From: Nemertoderma westbladi
Lineage: Eukaryota > Xenacoelomorpha > Nemertodermatida > Nemertodermatidae
Length of the DNA: 64,000 bases
Direction of reading: 5' to 3'
Assembly (NCBI GenBank): GCA_032718475.1
Contig: JAUCBJ010004144.1
Coordinates: 124,001-188,000 of the forward strand
Position numbers and translations under genes: made by a program. Positions 34,398 through 43,033 of this stretch are shown piece by piece. Within the stretch, counting starts at the first letter, position 1, and every line of letters starts with the position of its first letter. The notes below the pieces were generated by a model. That model was not told the DNA's origin, did not search any database, and saw only the letters and a list, made by a program, of their open reading frames with translations.

Positions 34398-37300
34398 CAG
34401 GCAGCAGCCGACGAGCTAGCACGAGTTGCGGCGGTAAACGCAGCTGAGTTAGCACGGAAGAAGGCAGCATCCGACGCTCGCGCCAACTTGGAGGCGCGAC
34501 AAATAAACGCTCGTTTAGCTATACAGGAAGCGGAGTTAGCGGCACAACAACAAGTAGCGGATCGACGCGAAAGAGAGATGCAACTACAGTTCGAACTGAA
34601 TCGTAGATCGCGCGAGGCAGCGAACGCGCAAGCGGACCTCGAACTCGACGCGAGAGATAGATCTATAAGATCGCGAACTGGACACGACTTGTCTGCCCTG
34701 GATCGCATGGAGACTCGATATCGCGGAATACAGAAGCGAATCGAGGAAGGAAGTGTGGGAGCGATAGATCGAGGAGAGGAGTTCGTCGAGGATTACTGTA
34801 AACGTTTTCCCCAAGTTATTCCTATGCTCAAACCCACGACTCCGATAAAACCGGTCTTTGTTACGAAACCTAAGGAAATAACGCCTGTGCGTTCGACGCA
34901 AGGCAACAGGTTTGTTGTGACGGAAATACCGCAACCTAGGGCGACTTCATTGCCAATTTTAGCAGGTAACATAACTAGTCCACCTACAGTAAGTCGTAGT
35001 TTACTTGTGGAGAGAGACGAACCTGCGTTTATGACAGTAAAACAGGTGAGTAAACCATTACAAGTTGAACCTGTAACGCGCTGCGCGAACCCAGTCATTT
35101 ATAAACCTACAGTAGAGCTTAACTCCGATGTTTTTACTAGACCTCTCACCCAATGTTTAACGAGACCTACGACTTCGTGGAAGGCTTGCGAGCCTGCCGA
35201 ACAATGGAGAGCCGTAGATCTCAGACCACAACGAACTCGACCAAGAATAATACGCCGGACGCGAACCCGCCAACCACCTTATCCGGACGACAGCGATTCA
35301 TCCAGTGACTCGGAGTCGACGGAACGGGAAATATTCCGTACTGGAGCGGCAGCGGCAGCGGATTACAAACGGGAGGAACGATCGACGAACCCCTATATCG
35401 ATAATCCTCCACGAGAAACACCCCAACAGAAACCCACGTTGCAACCAGCGGAAGCGATCAGCACCAACAGACTCGCCAAAATAATGCGACCTGTAACGGA
35501 CCGACTAGCTCAACTCGAAGAACGACTTGAAGAGCAACCGTCGGATCGATCTCGAACCAGCGTGGAGTTGGAACAACCTAGACAACATCGACCACCGAGG
35601 AGAGAACAGGAGACTAGACGGACTCCGACACATCAAGAAGAAGATCCCGTTAATAATTCCTACCGACGAACAACGCGCGGAAGGGAGCGACTGGACGACG
35701 CCACCGAACAGGGACGCGGACAGTTGGATTTGGTTAGCGAGATTGCGAAATTCGCGGCTAGACACGGATTACCGGCACAGCAACCGCCAAAGTTCTCTGG
35801 CAACGCGAAACACTGGCGCACACTGGTAGACTACGTAGAGTCCCAGATCGCTAAGTGTGCTTTCACCTCGACGGAGAAGTTTAATTACTTGCTCCTAGTC
35901 CTGTCTGGTGAGCCGAATCGATTAGCGGAAACCTTTATTGGTGTTCCCGATGCCTTCGAGTTGGCTTACGACCGTTTGTATTCGATTTACGGCGGTAACG
36001 TAGCCATGGCTAAATCCATCATTGAAGACCTCTGCAGAGGAGGCAACATTTCGAAACCGATCGACCTTTTACGACTCGCGGACGAAATCAAGAACGCTAT
36101 AGGGACTTTACGATCCATTGGACAACTAGAGTATGCTAACGCACCGACGGTTCTCATTCGAATAATCGGTCGACTTCACCATCGACTACGAAGAGAATGG
36201 CGACGCATCGAGTACCAACGCGAAGAGGCCGGAGGGTTATTAAAACTCACCGATGTCTATCAACTGATTTCACGGGAGGCCGTGATCGAGACTCGATCGA
36301 ACTATACCGATCACCATATCGCGGCGGAAGGGATAGCTATTTCTGCGCCGAATCGGACTAAACCGTTTCCGGCGAACGCGAAAGCCGTTACTTACACCAC
36401 CCCTACTGAGACTTCTAAAGTTCTGACGCCTATCGGCACCACGCAGCCACGACAACAGTTGCCGGCGGACTTTATGGGATGTTCATACTGCGAGCGGAAC
36501 GGCAGAAACCATAGCGGACATAAACTACGTGGATGTCGCGCTTTTAATGAGTTAGGAATCGAGGAGAGGAGACTCCAAATCCGATCTCTAGATTCCTGTT
36601 GGAGATGTATGAAGCCAGGACACATCCGGAAGGATTGCCCGAGCGACGATACATGTTCTCTGTGTGGACGTAACCATGACGCGTTGCTTCACACAACCAG
36701 TCATACTCCGACCAGATGCTTTCGACGAGAGCATCCAGATAAAGCGGCTAGATGCGACGCGCTTTATAAGGAGCGTGCGCCGCGCGAGATCCGTACCTTT
36801 TATACCGACTGTATGGATCAGTCAGGATCATCGGACGAGGACGAGGAGGAAGACGACACTTTCTACGTGCATGCAGGTGAGGAACAGCCATTGATAACGC
36901 TCCTCACACAGAACCAACTGAAAGGGTTTAGCGTGATTCCTATAAAGATTACCGGAACCCGAGGGAGCAAGCGTATATACGCCATCTTAGACTCTGCGTC
37001 ATCGCATAGTTATGTCGACGAACAAGTAGCCGACGTAGTTACGGACATGAGTCAAGGTAAGACTGCTCAGTATACTGTAAGCAGCATGCATGGTAAGAGA
37101 GCGATCCCTGTGACGAGAGTAAAACTAACTTTAGACACTCTTCTTTCCAAAGCGGAACACAGCAAGGAGGAGCGCTCATTACTTCCGGTAAGAAATTTGA
37201 CCTTTGCAGCTACGAAGAACTTTAGCAACTTGCTCGGCCCTGTGCCAGAGCAATCACCGGAAGATCGTAAGTATTTCCGACACCTTGGAATACCAGAATG

Positions 37301-40300
37301 TCCTGTTAATTATCGTTCCATTGCGATGTTAATTGGGACAGACCAGTTTAACTTATATCAGGTATGGGAGACATGCCCATCTGTTATTACAGCGGGCAAC
37401 CCCTATGCATGTAGAACTCCCATAGGTTGGTATACTAGAGCACCAATACGTTCACTAGAGGTAAGTGACCAGGAGGACGACGTTTTGAGTACGTGTAGTT
37501 TATTGACTAACACGATAGATAATTCTCCTTCACACTCCTGTGGTCCAATTGTACGGACGGCACTACGACAGACTTGCGTCACTAATGCAGACGCCACCGA
37601 TACTGACGTAACCGATCTGGACACGACCATACGGACCTCTGACTTACAACTACTTGCAGTAGACCAGGTTGTATTGACTACTGAAGACCAAAGGGTTGTT
37701 GCCGTGGATGACTCGATGAACGAGGATTTTGGAAGGCTTGCGAGCCTACCGAAAAATCCGAAGGTCATTGACCCCACCCACCAGGCTTCGACACCGGTCG
37801 TTGATCTTGGAAGGCTTGCGAGCCTACCGATAGATCAAGAAGTTGTCAAACCGCCGCACGACGATTCAACGCCGACTAGTGACACCGGAAGGCTTGCGAG
37901 CCTACCAGACACATTGACACTAGCCACCGCAGCGGACGAAGACGTGGACGAGGACCATGGCGCAGTGCAAGCAGCGCTTGACCAACTGCTGACTGAACGG
38001 ACCATACAATGGTTGGAACAGGACTCAGCAGAACCCGGTAGTTACGAGACTGCTATGTCAGAACAGGAAAAACGGTCATTAAATATTATGAGAGATACCA
38101 TTCGCCAGACCGCGAATGGCCACTATGAGGTTGGTATGTTGTGGCGCAATGGACAACCTAAACTCGTTAACAATTACCCGCTTGCTTTGAGGCGACTCAA
38201 ATCAATAAGGCAGCGATTGTTGCGAGACGAGACAGCCCATATGCAATACAATGCACAACTTCAGACGTATCTCCAAAAGGGATACGCCATTAGGATGTTA
38301 AATCCCGAGGTAACCACAGACCAGACATATTACCTGCCACATCATTTTGTTCGACACCCGGACAAACCTGGCAAGGTGCGTGTAGTCAACGACTGCGCTG
38401 CGCTTTACCAAGGGATGTCTATGAACAGCGAACTGATGGACGGGCCGAATATGAATAATTACCTCATGGGAGTCCTAATGCGTTTTAGACAACGCAAAGT
38501 GGCTTTCACCTGTGACGTAGAGGCCATGTTTCACCAGGTTAAGGCTTTGGAGCGGGACAGGGACAGTTTGAGGTTTCTTTGGTATCCGGACGGAAACTTA
38601 CAACTTCCGCCAAAAACTTACCAAATGAAGGTAAGAGTATTCGGAGCCAGGGACAGCCCCAACTGCACCATGTACGCATTAAAGAAGACCGCATTGGACA
38701 GACGAGACCAATTAGACCCAGAAGTAGTTCGGACCGTGGAACGAGATTTCTACGTGGATGACGGCCTCAAGAGTTGTGACACCTTGGAGCGCGCTACAAC
38801 CGTAGCACACCAACTCCAGAATTGTCTCGCTGAGGGCGAATTTCACCTGACGAAGTTCGCTTACAACGAACCCGAACTGGTGAACTCATTTGACCCGACG
38901 GATCGCAGTGGAGGTGACTTAGACTTAGACCTAGAACCTCTGCCGACGACCAAAGTATTAGGACTTAGTTGGGACCCTAACACCGACAATTTTAGGGTAC
39001 GTGTAAGGTCCAATGACCAGACTAGACCTCTCACTAAGAGGACTTGCTTATCGACTATGAGTCGATTGTATGACCCATTGTGTTTCATTAGTCCAGTGAT
39101 CCTACACGCTAGGATCATACTCCGCAGCATTTGGCAAGCCGGACTGGAATGGGACGATCCCATCCCAGAAAAGTTAGCTGAGCGATGGAGGGACTGGGAA
39201 GCCCAACTGACATTCCTACAAGACTATACCATACCAAGGGTATACTTTCCTTTGCAAACCACCTTTCCTGCCGATTTAGAGCTTCACAGCTTTAGTGACG
39301 CTAGCAAGGATGGATTGGGGGTTACTTTATACCTTAGACGACAAGTGACATCGGACAGCTACGATGTATCTCTCGTTACTTCAAGGGCTAGAACAATGCC
39401 ATTGAAGTATATGACTGTACCTCGTGGGGAGCTGCAAGCCGGGACGATATCCACCGATATTGTCAGTCTAGTTCAACGCGAGCTGGAGGCTAACTTGAAG
39501 GTCACATATTGGACGGATGCGACGTTGGTACTTTGGTACATAAACAACGAAGCATTTGAGTTCAAGACTTTCGTAGCCAACAGACGGGCTGAAATATTAG
39601 ACCGGTCGCTCAAACAAGATTGGCGTCACTGTCTAGGGAAGCTGAACCCAGCTGACATCGCGTCACGGGGTATGCAACCGCTTGACTTTTGTAAACCGGA
39701 CAATAAATCCTTTTGGTTTAGAGGACCTGATTTCCTACAGCGACCATCAGACGAATGGCCACCGTTATTCGACGCGACAACCAACACCATACCAGAGGGT
39801 GCCGAGATAAAACTCGACAAGGTTGTCAAGTCTAAAGCGAAAGCCAACGCCAAGGTCAAGAGGAAAAAAGGACGGACGAAATCTGATGACCTGGACGCCA
39901 GACCTGACATTACGCCAGACGTCTCGCCAGACACTCGACCAGACGCTTGTACGAATCCTTCGCCGGATGTTCCGCGGGAGATTTCACCAGACGTTTCGCC
40001 GGATTGTTCACCAGATTACTCGCCAGACTATTCACCAGAAGAGACACCAGATTGTTCTCCGGATTGTTCGCCAGATTGTTTGATGGAACTCTCGACGGAA
40101 TGTCTACCGGACGTCTCACCAGACTTTCCACCAGACATCTCGACAGACTGTCCACCAGACTTTAGACCAGACTTTGAACCAGACTTTCTGACAGAAGTTA
40201 CGCTAGACAGACTTTGGGACCGACGACAGGACATTTCGCTGGAAGTTCCGCGCTATGTCTCACCAGACGTCTCACCAGACTGTTCACCAGACGCTTCACC

Positions 40301-42182
40301 AGACTGTCTACTAGACACTCCATTAGAAGAACCATTGGAGCGGACCTTTAGAGACTTACCAAATTTGACTTCTTTGGACGACGAAGGTGTGGCCACAGGG
40401 ATTACACTCCACTCGAAGAAGGTACTTGACTTACCTACAGGTAAACGTGTGACTAAGGTTAGGAAGCTTACAGGCTCACAGGAACACACTGGCACTGTAG
40501 AGTTGAAACCGTTACTGCCAGTCGACACATTAGGTGCGGACGGTAAAGGTAAGACCGTAGAGATTGACGTACTTGGGGACTCAGACAAACCTACCGGAAG
40601 GCCCGTGGGCCTACCAAGTCCAGACAAGTATCTACCCTACGACTACACCTTACCCGATGACGTCACCAACACTTACGTTGACAGGATAGTGAACCTAACT
40701 AGATCATGGACTGACGCGTGCCGCAAGTTAGCATGGCTCAAACGTTTGAGACAATATGCCAGAGGCAAACGCGACTTTCCTAGAAGACTTACCTTAAAGG
40801 AAATTGGCCACTGTGAAGTTGATATCATTCGTCATTATCAATTGCGATATTTCGCACGAGAGTTCACAGCGATCAAACAAGGTAAACAGATTAAGTCTTC
40901 ACCGATTTTGAGTTGGAGTCCGATTATTTACCGGGGCTTACTTTGTCACAAGTCCAGACTCCAAAACATCGACTTTGCACTTGACTTTAGGTATCCTATC
41001 ATCATACTGCAACACCATGAGTTACAGCGCGCTATGATACTGGACGCACATGTACAACTCAAACACGTAGGTAGACACCACTGTCTATCACACTTACGCT
41101 CGAGGTTTGTACTGATTAGACCTAGTAAGGCACTGAGTTCGGTAACACGGAACTGTATTATTTGTAAGAAGGTGCACGCGAGGATAGGACACCAAGAAAT
41201 GAGTGAACTACCACTAGCTAGATTACAGGCGTTTAGACCCCCTTTCACTGAGACAGGGATAGACTGTTTTGGACCCATAATCGCGAAACGCGGAAGGGTA
41301 CAGGTAAAACGTTGGGGATTGATCTTCACTTGCATGGCCAGCAGAGCTGTCCATATAGAGCGAGTGACAGACTTTACCACCAATGCCTTTATCCTAGCCT
41401 TACGGCGATTTATCGCTAGACATGGATTGGTCAAATCCATATACTGCGACCAAGGGACAAACTTTGTGGGTGCACGGAACGAAATAACCAGAGCTTTGAG
41501 AAAATTGGACCAAAACCAGATTTCCGAGGAACTACGTCCTCACCGTATTGTTTGGTTTTTCAATACTCCAGACAGTCCGTGGAGAGGCGGCGTTTGGGAA
41601 AGGCTGATTGGCTCAATAAAGACAGCTATGGCTAAAGTCGTACCGACGCAACACATCTTGACAGACGACCAATTGACGACGTTACTAATAGAAATCGAAG
41701 CAATCTTAAATACTAGACCGATCGCTTTGATCCCAGACAATAACGACGTACAGTTTGCCTTGACACCAGCGCACCTGCTTATGCAGGCGCCGACGACACT
41801 GTTGCCCATTTCGGTACCCGTTGATAGTGACGGATACGGCAACAAGGCTTGGAAAATCACTCAATTACTTGCAAATAAATTCTGGGAAATATGGCAGAAA
41901 TATTATTTGCCCTCTATTTCGACCAGAACTTCTTGGTATCTAAATACCCGATGTTTAAGACGTGGTGACCATGTTTTATTAGCTGAAGCTAATCTGAAAA
42001 GACGGTTTTGGCTGACTGGAGTCATTTTGACCACGCACCCTACATCTGGTGTAGTGAGGACAGTTACTGTAAGAACTATCGACGGACGTACCGTAGATAG
42101 GCCTGTACAACGTCTCGTACTTCTTGAGGAGACTAGAAACGAGACGGGAGACTACAAATCTCCACCCAATATTAGTAAATAG
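34398..42182 (+). CDS. pol: Gag C-terminal part plus Pol polyprotein of BEL/Pao copy B
   Basis: Open for 2,595 codons after the second TGA. No ATG lies at its start (first in-frame ATG 34578), so it needs translation through the TGAs or an alternative start. Residues below count from 34488. Gag coiled coil 1-60; Arg/Pro-rich region; DUF1759-like domain from about 430; zinc-binding Cys/His cluster 665-735 with a clear CX2CX4HX4C knuckle at 704-717; retropepsin-like protease (DUF1758-like) with LDSASSHSYV around D835; linker with three GRLASLP repeats; RT about 1290-1480 with D1343 and YVDD 1422-1425; RNase H with D1604, E1648 and D1677; SPD-repeat linker 1801-1945; integrase with H2188/H2193 and C2223/C2226, then D2259, D2321 and E2371; DUF5641-like tail to the TAG stop. 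All catalytic residues of RT, RNase H and integrase are present, so pol looks intact. Confidence 0.95.
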   Translation, partial: QAAADELARVAAVNAAELARKKAASDARANLEARQINARLAIQEAELAAQQQVADRREREMQLQFELNRRSREAANAQADLELDARDRSIRSRTGHDLSALDRMETRYRGIQKRIEEGSVGAIDRGEEFVEDYCKRFPQVIPMLKPTTPIKPVFVTKPKEITPVRSTQGNRFVVTEIPQPRATSLPILAGNITSPPTVSRSLLVERDEPAFMTVKQVSKPLQVEPVTRCANPVIYKPTVELNSDVFTRPLTQCLTRPTTSWKACEPAEQWRAVDLRPQRTRPRIIRRTRTRQPPYPDDSDSSSDSESTEREIFRTGAAAAADYKREERSTNPYIDNPPRETPQQKPTLQPAEAISTNRLAKIMRPVTDRLAQLEERLEEQPSDRSRTSVELEQPRQHRPPRREQETRRTPTHQEEDPVNNSYRRTTRGRERLDDATEQGRGQLDLVSEIAKFAARHGLPAQQPPKFSGNAKHWRTLVDYVESQIAKCAFTSTEKFNYLLLVLSGEPNRLAETFIGVPDAFELAYDRLYSIYGGNVAMAKSIIEDLCRGGNISKPIDLLRLADEIKNAIGTLRSIGQLEYANAPTVLIRIIGRLHHRLRREWRRIEYQREEAGGLLKLTDVYQLISREAVIETRSNYTDHHIAAEGIAISAPNRTKPFPANAKAVTYTTPTETSKVLTPIGTTQPRQQLPADFMGCSYCERNGRNHSGHKLRGCRAFNELGIEERRLQIRSLDSCWRCMKPGHIRKDCPSDDTCSLCGRNHDALLHTTSHTPTRCFRREHPDKAARCDALYKERAPREIRTFYTDCMDQSGSSDEDEEEDDTFYVHAGEEQPLITLLTQNQLKGFSVIPIKITGTRGSKRIYAILDSASSHSYVDEQVADVVTDMSQGKTAQYTVSSMHGKRAIPVTRVKLTLDTLLSKAEHSKEERSLLPVRNLTFAATKNFSNLLGPVPEQSPEDRKYFRHLGIPECPVNYRSIAMLIGTDQFNLYQVWETCPSVITAGNPYACRTPIGWYTRAPIRSLEVSDQEDDVLSTCSLLTNTIDNSPSHSCGPIVRTALRQTCVTNADATDTDVTDLDTTIRTSDLQLLAVDQVVLTTEDQRVVAVDDSMNEDFGRLASLPKNPKVIDPTHQASTPVVDLGRLASLPIDQEVVKPPHDDSTPTSDTGRLASLPDTLTLATAADEDVDEDHGAVQAALDQLLTERTIQWLEQDSAEPGSYETAMSEQEKRSLNIMRDTIRQTANGHYEVGMLWRNGQPKLVNNYPLALRRLKSIRQRLLRDETAHMQYNAQLQTYLQKGYAIRMLNPEVTTDQTYYLPHHFVRHPDKPGKVRVVNDCAALYQGMSMNSELMDGPNMNNYLMGVLMRFRQRKVAFTCDVEAMFHQVKALERDRDSLRFLWYPDGNLQLPPKTYQMKVRVFGARDSPNCTMYALKKTALDRRDQLDPEVVRTVERDFYVDDGLKSCDTLERATTVAHQLQNCLAEGEFHLTKFAYNEPELVNSFDPTDRSGGDLDLDLEPLPTTKVLGLSWDPNTDNFRVRVRSNDQTRPLTKRTCLSTMSRLYDPLCFISPVILHARIILRSIWQAGLEWDDPIPEKLAERWRDWEAQLTFLQDYTIPRVYFPLQTTFPADLELHSFSDASKDGLGVTLYLRRQVTSDSYDVSLVTSRARTMPLKYMTVPRGELQAGTISTDIVSLVQRELEANLKVTYWTDATLVLWYINNEAFEFKTFVANRRAEILDRSLKQDWRHCLGKLNPADIASRGMQPLDFCKPDNKSFWFRGPDFLQRPSDEWPPLFDATTNTIPEGAEIKLDKVVKSKAKANAKVKRKKGRTKSDDLDARPDITPDVSPDTRPDACTNPSPDVPREISPDVSPDCSPDYSPDYSPEETPDCSPDCSPDCLMELSTECLPDVSPDFPPDISTDCPPDFRPDFEPDFLTEVTLDRLWDRRQDISLEVPRYVSPDVSPDCSPDASPDCLLDTPLEEPLERTFRDLPNLTSLDDEGVATGITLHSKKVLDLPTGKRVTKVRKLTGSQEHTGTVELKPLLPVDTLGADGKGKTVEIDVLGDSDKPTGRPVGLPSPDKYLPYDYTLPDDVTNTYVDRIVNLTRSWTDACRKLAWLKRLRQYARGKRDFPRRLTLKEIGHCEVDIIRHYQLRYFAREFTAIKQGKQIKSSPILSWSPIIYRGLLCHKSRLQNIDFALDFRYPIIILQHHELQRAMILDAHVQLKHVGRHHCLSHLRSRFVLIRPSKALSSVTRNCIICKKVHARIGHQEMSELPLARLQAFRPPFTETGIDCFGPIIAKRGRVQVKRWGLIFTCMASRAVHIERVTDFTTNAFILALRRFIARHGLVKSIYCDQGTNFVGARNEITRALRKLDQNQISEELRPHRIVWFFNTPDSPWRGGVWERLIGSIKTAMAKVVPTQHILTDDQLTTLLIEIEAILNTRPIALIPDNNDVQFALTPAHLLMQAPTTLLPISVPVDSDGYGNKAWKITQLLANKFWEIWQKYYLPSISTRTSWYLNTRCLRRGDHVLLAEANLKRRFWLTGVILTTHPTSGVVRTVTVRTIDGRTVDRPVQRLVLLEETRNETGDYKSPPNISK
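35179..35198 (+). repeat. Palindromic element, unit 5
   Basis: GGAAGGCTTGCGAGCCTGCC, one change in the 3' flank. Read in pol as WKACEPAE, a different frame from units 6-8. Confidence 0.85.
37731..37750 (+). repeat. Palindromic element, unit 6
   Basis: Commonest form, read as GRLASLP in the protease-RT linker. First of three identical copies at exact 78-bp spacing. Confidence 0.9.
37809..37828 (+). repeat. Palindromic element, unit 7
   Basis: Identical to unit 6 and 78 bp downstream of it. The 58-bp spacers on either side have diverged strongly. Confidence 0.9.
37887..37906 (+). repeat. Palindromic element, unit 8
   Basis: Identical to units 6 and 7 and 78 bp downstream of unit 7. Read as GRLASLP. 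Confidence 0.9.
39888..40320 (+). repeat. 12-bp (4-residue) repeat coding an SPD-rich linker
   Basis: About 145 codons between RNase H and integrase consist of imperfect tetrapeptides of the form x-S-P-D (for example CSPDYSPD, VSPDCSPD). The DNA follows a 12-bp period such as TCACCAGACGTC. The strong Asp/Pro/Ser bias suggests an extended, acidic, disordered spacer. Flanking basic residues (KSKAKANAKVKRKKGR) precede it. Such a linker is not a standard part of BEL/Pao pol and probably grew by slippage. Confidence 0.85.
40596..40615 (+). repeat. Palindromic element, unit 9 (variant with compensated stem)
   Basis: GGAAGGCCCGTGGGCCTACC. Relative to the others, T-A at the fifth stem pair is replaced by C-G on both sides, keeping the stem. 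Read as GRPVGLP in pol. Confidence 0.8.
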
Positions 42183-42290
42183 ATGTGGGACCTTAATTGG
42201 CCGCCACATAGACCTACTGTATTTTAGTTATTTGTATTTGTTTAACTGTACGTGCATTTGTAATCCTCTTCACTGTAGATAGAGACAGCG

Positions 42291-42387
42291 GTGGAATTCC
42301 ATTGTCTTTATACGTGAACATGGAGGGTAGTACCCTTATGTATCACATAGGAGCGGGATTGTGTGTACAGTAGGAATGGAATTCCAC
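42291..42387 (+). promoter_or_regulatory. Conserved stem-loop upstream of ORF3 (copy B)
   Basis: Perfect 13-bp inverted repeat, GTGGAATTCCATT (42291-42303) and AATGGAATTCCAC (42375-42387). The loop contains the 11-nt odd palindrome GGGTAGTACCC (42325-42335). The same fold is present in copy A. Confidence 0.6.
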
Positions 42388-42534
42388 TTGGAACCCACAA
42401 GTGAGACAATTTTTCAAAAATTATTAGACAAATCCATTTATTTGGATTTAAATTTAAGAAAACGATTCTCCAGTGAAAGCAAATTCTAGAATACAGCTAG
42501 ATAAAAATTAAAATTGGGGAGGACAAGAGCGGAT

Positions 42535-42554
42535 GGAAGGCTTGCGAGCCTACC
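42535..42554 (+). repeat. Palindromic element, unit 10
   Basis: Exact commonest form in non-coding sequence, 145 bp before the candidate splice donor. Orthologous to unit 1 of copy A. Confidence 0.85.
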
Positions 42555-42679
42555 GATAAAATTTTTTTTGGAAAAAGAAAATCGGCCTTGTTCTACGTAG
42601 TTGTGTCTACTATTATTTAAACCAATTAATTCTCGACTGCACTATTTTTCTTGGGAAATGTAGTTTGGGAAATTAAAAG

Positions 42680-42877
42680 GTAAGTATTTTAGACTCGCGG
42701 CTAGTTTACCCGGAATTCGTTTTTTATCGGCACATTTTTTGGATTAGGAGCCAGTGCGAAATCACGCGAACCCGAAATCATTAGGCAAAATGGGTTGGGG
42801 TTTAGAGCAGAGTTGAGCCAAAAGCCGACAAACTCTAAGTCACCTCACATCTAACCTCTATTTTGTGCTTCATCTAG
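42680..42877 (+). other. Candidate intron upstream of ORF3 (copy B)
   Basis: AAAAG|GTAAGTATTT donor at 42680, TCTAACC branch-like site at 42850-42856, pyrimidine-rich CCTCTATTTTGTGCTTCATC and AG at 42876-42877. Length 198 nt, the same as in copy A. The acceptor could equally be joined to the leader donors at 33140 or 33242 to make a subgenomic ORF3 mRNA. Confidence 0.55.
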
Positions 42878-42919
42878 TAGAAACGTAATGATATGTAACC
42901 ACATATATATTCGTATACG

Positions 42920-43030
42920 ATGGCGGAGAAGATGTATAAAGAGTTACGTCAAGGGTTTACGCAAGAACAAGAGCACCAGGCGCCATTCAATCGTTATGGA
43001 GCTAAAAACTTTAGTGTGTTTGGAGTTTAG
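42920..43030 (+). CDS. In-frame upstream segment of ORF3, ending in TAG
   Basis: ATG at 42920, 43 nt after the candidate splice acceptor, opens 36 codons (MAEKMYKELRQGF...) in the same frame as ORF3, and stops at TAG 43028-43030, four bases before the ORF3 ATG at 43034. Copy A has GAG at the equivalent codon and conserves the QEQEHQAPFNRYGAK segment, so this is probably the true N-terminus of ORF3 cut by one substitution. It could also act as an upstream ORF. Confidence 0.6.
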   Translation: MAEKMYKELRQGFTQEQEHQAPFNRYGAKNFSVFGV

Positions 43031-43033
43031 AGT

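Larger units (their letters stand above)
42183..42919 (+). other. Spacer between pol and ORF3 (copy B)
   Basis: Non-coding, 737 bp, conserved with copy A (1181-1890). Contains the stem-loop 42291-42387, palindromic unit 10 and the intron-like segment 42680-42877. Its conservation across two diverged copies suggests it controls ORF3 expression. Confidence 0.7.

Noticed and set aside
34271-34708. Serine/alanine-rich antisense frame opposite gag
   Set aside because: It is the reverse complement of the alanine-rich gag repeat; long antisense frames are expected opposite such biased codons.
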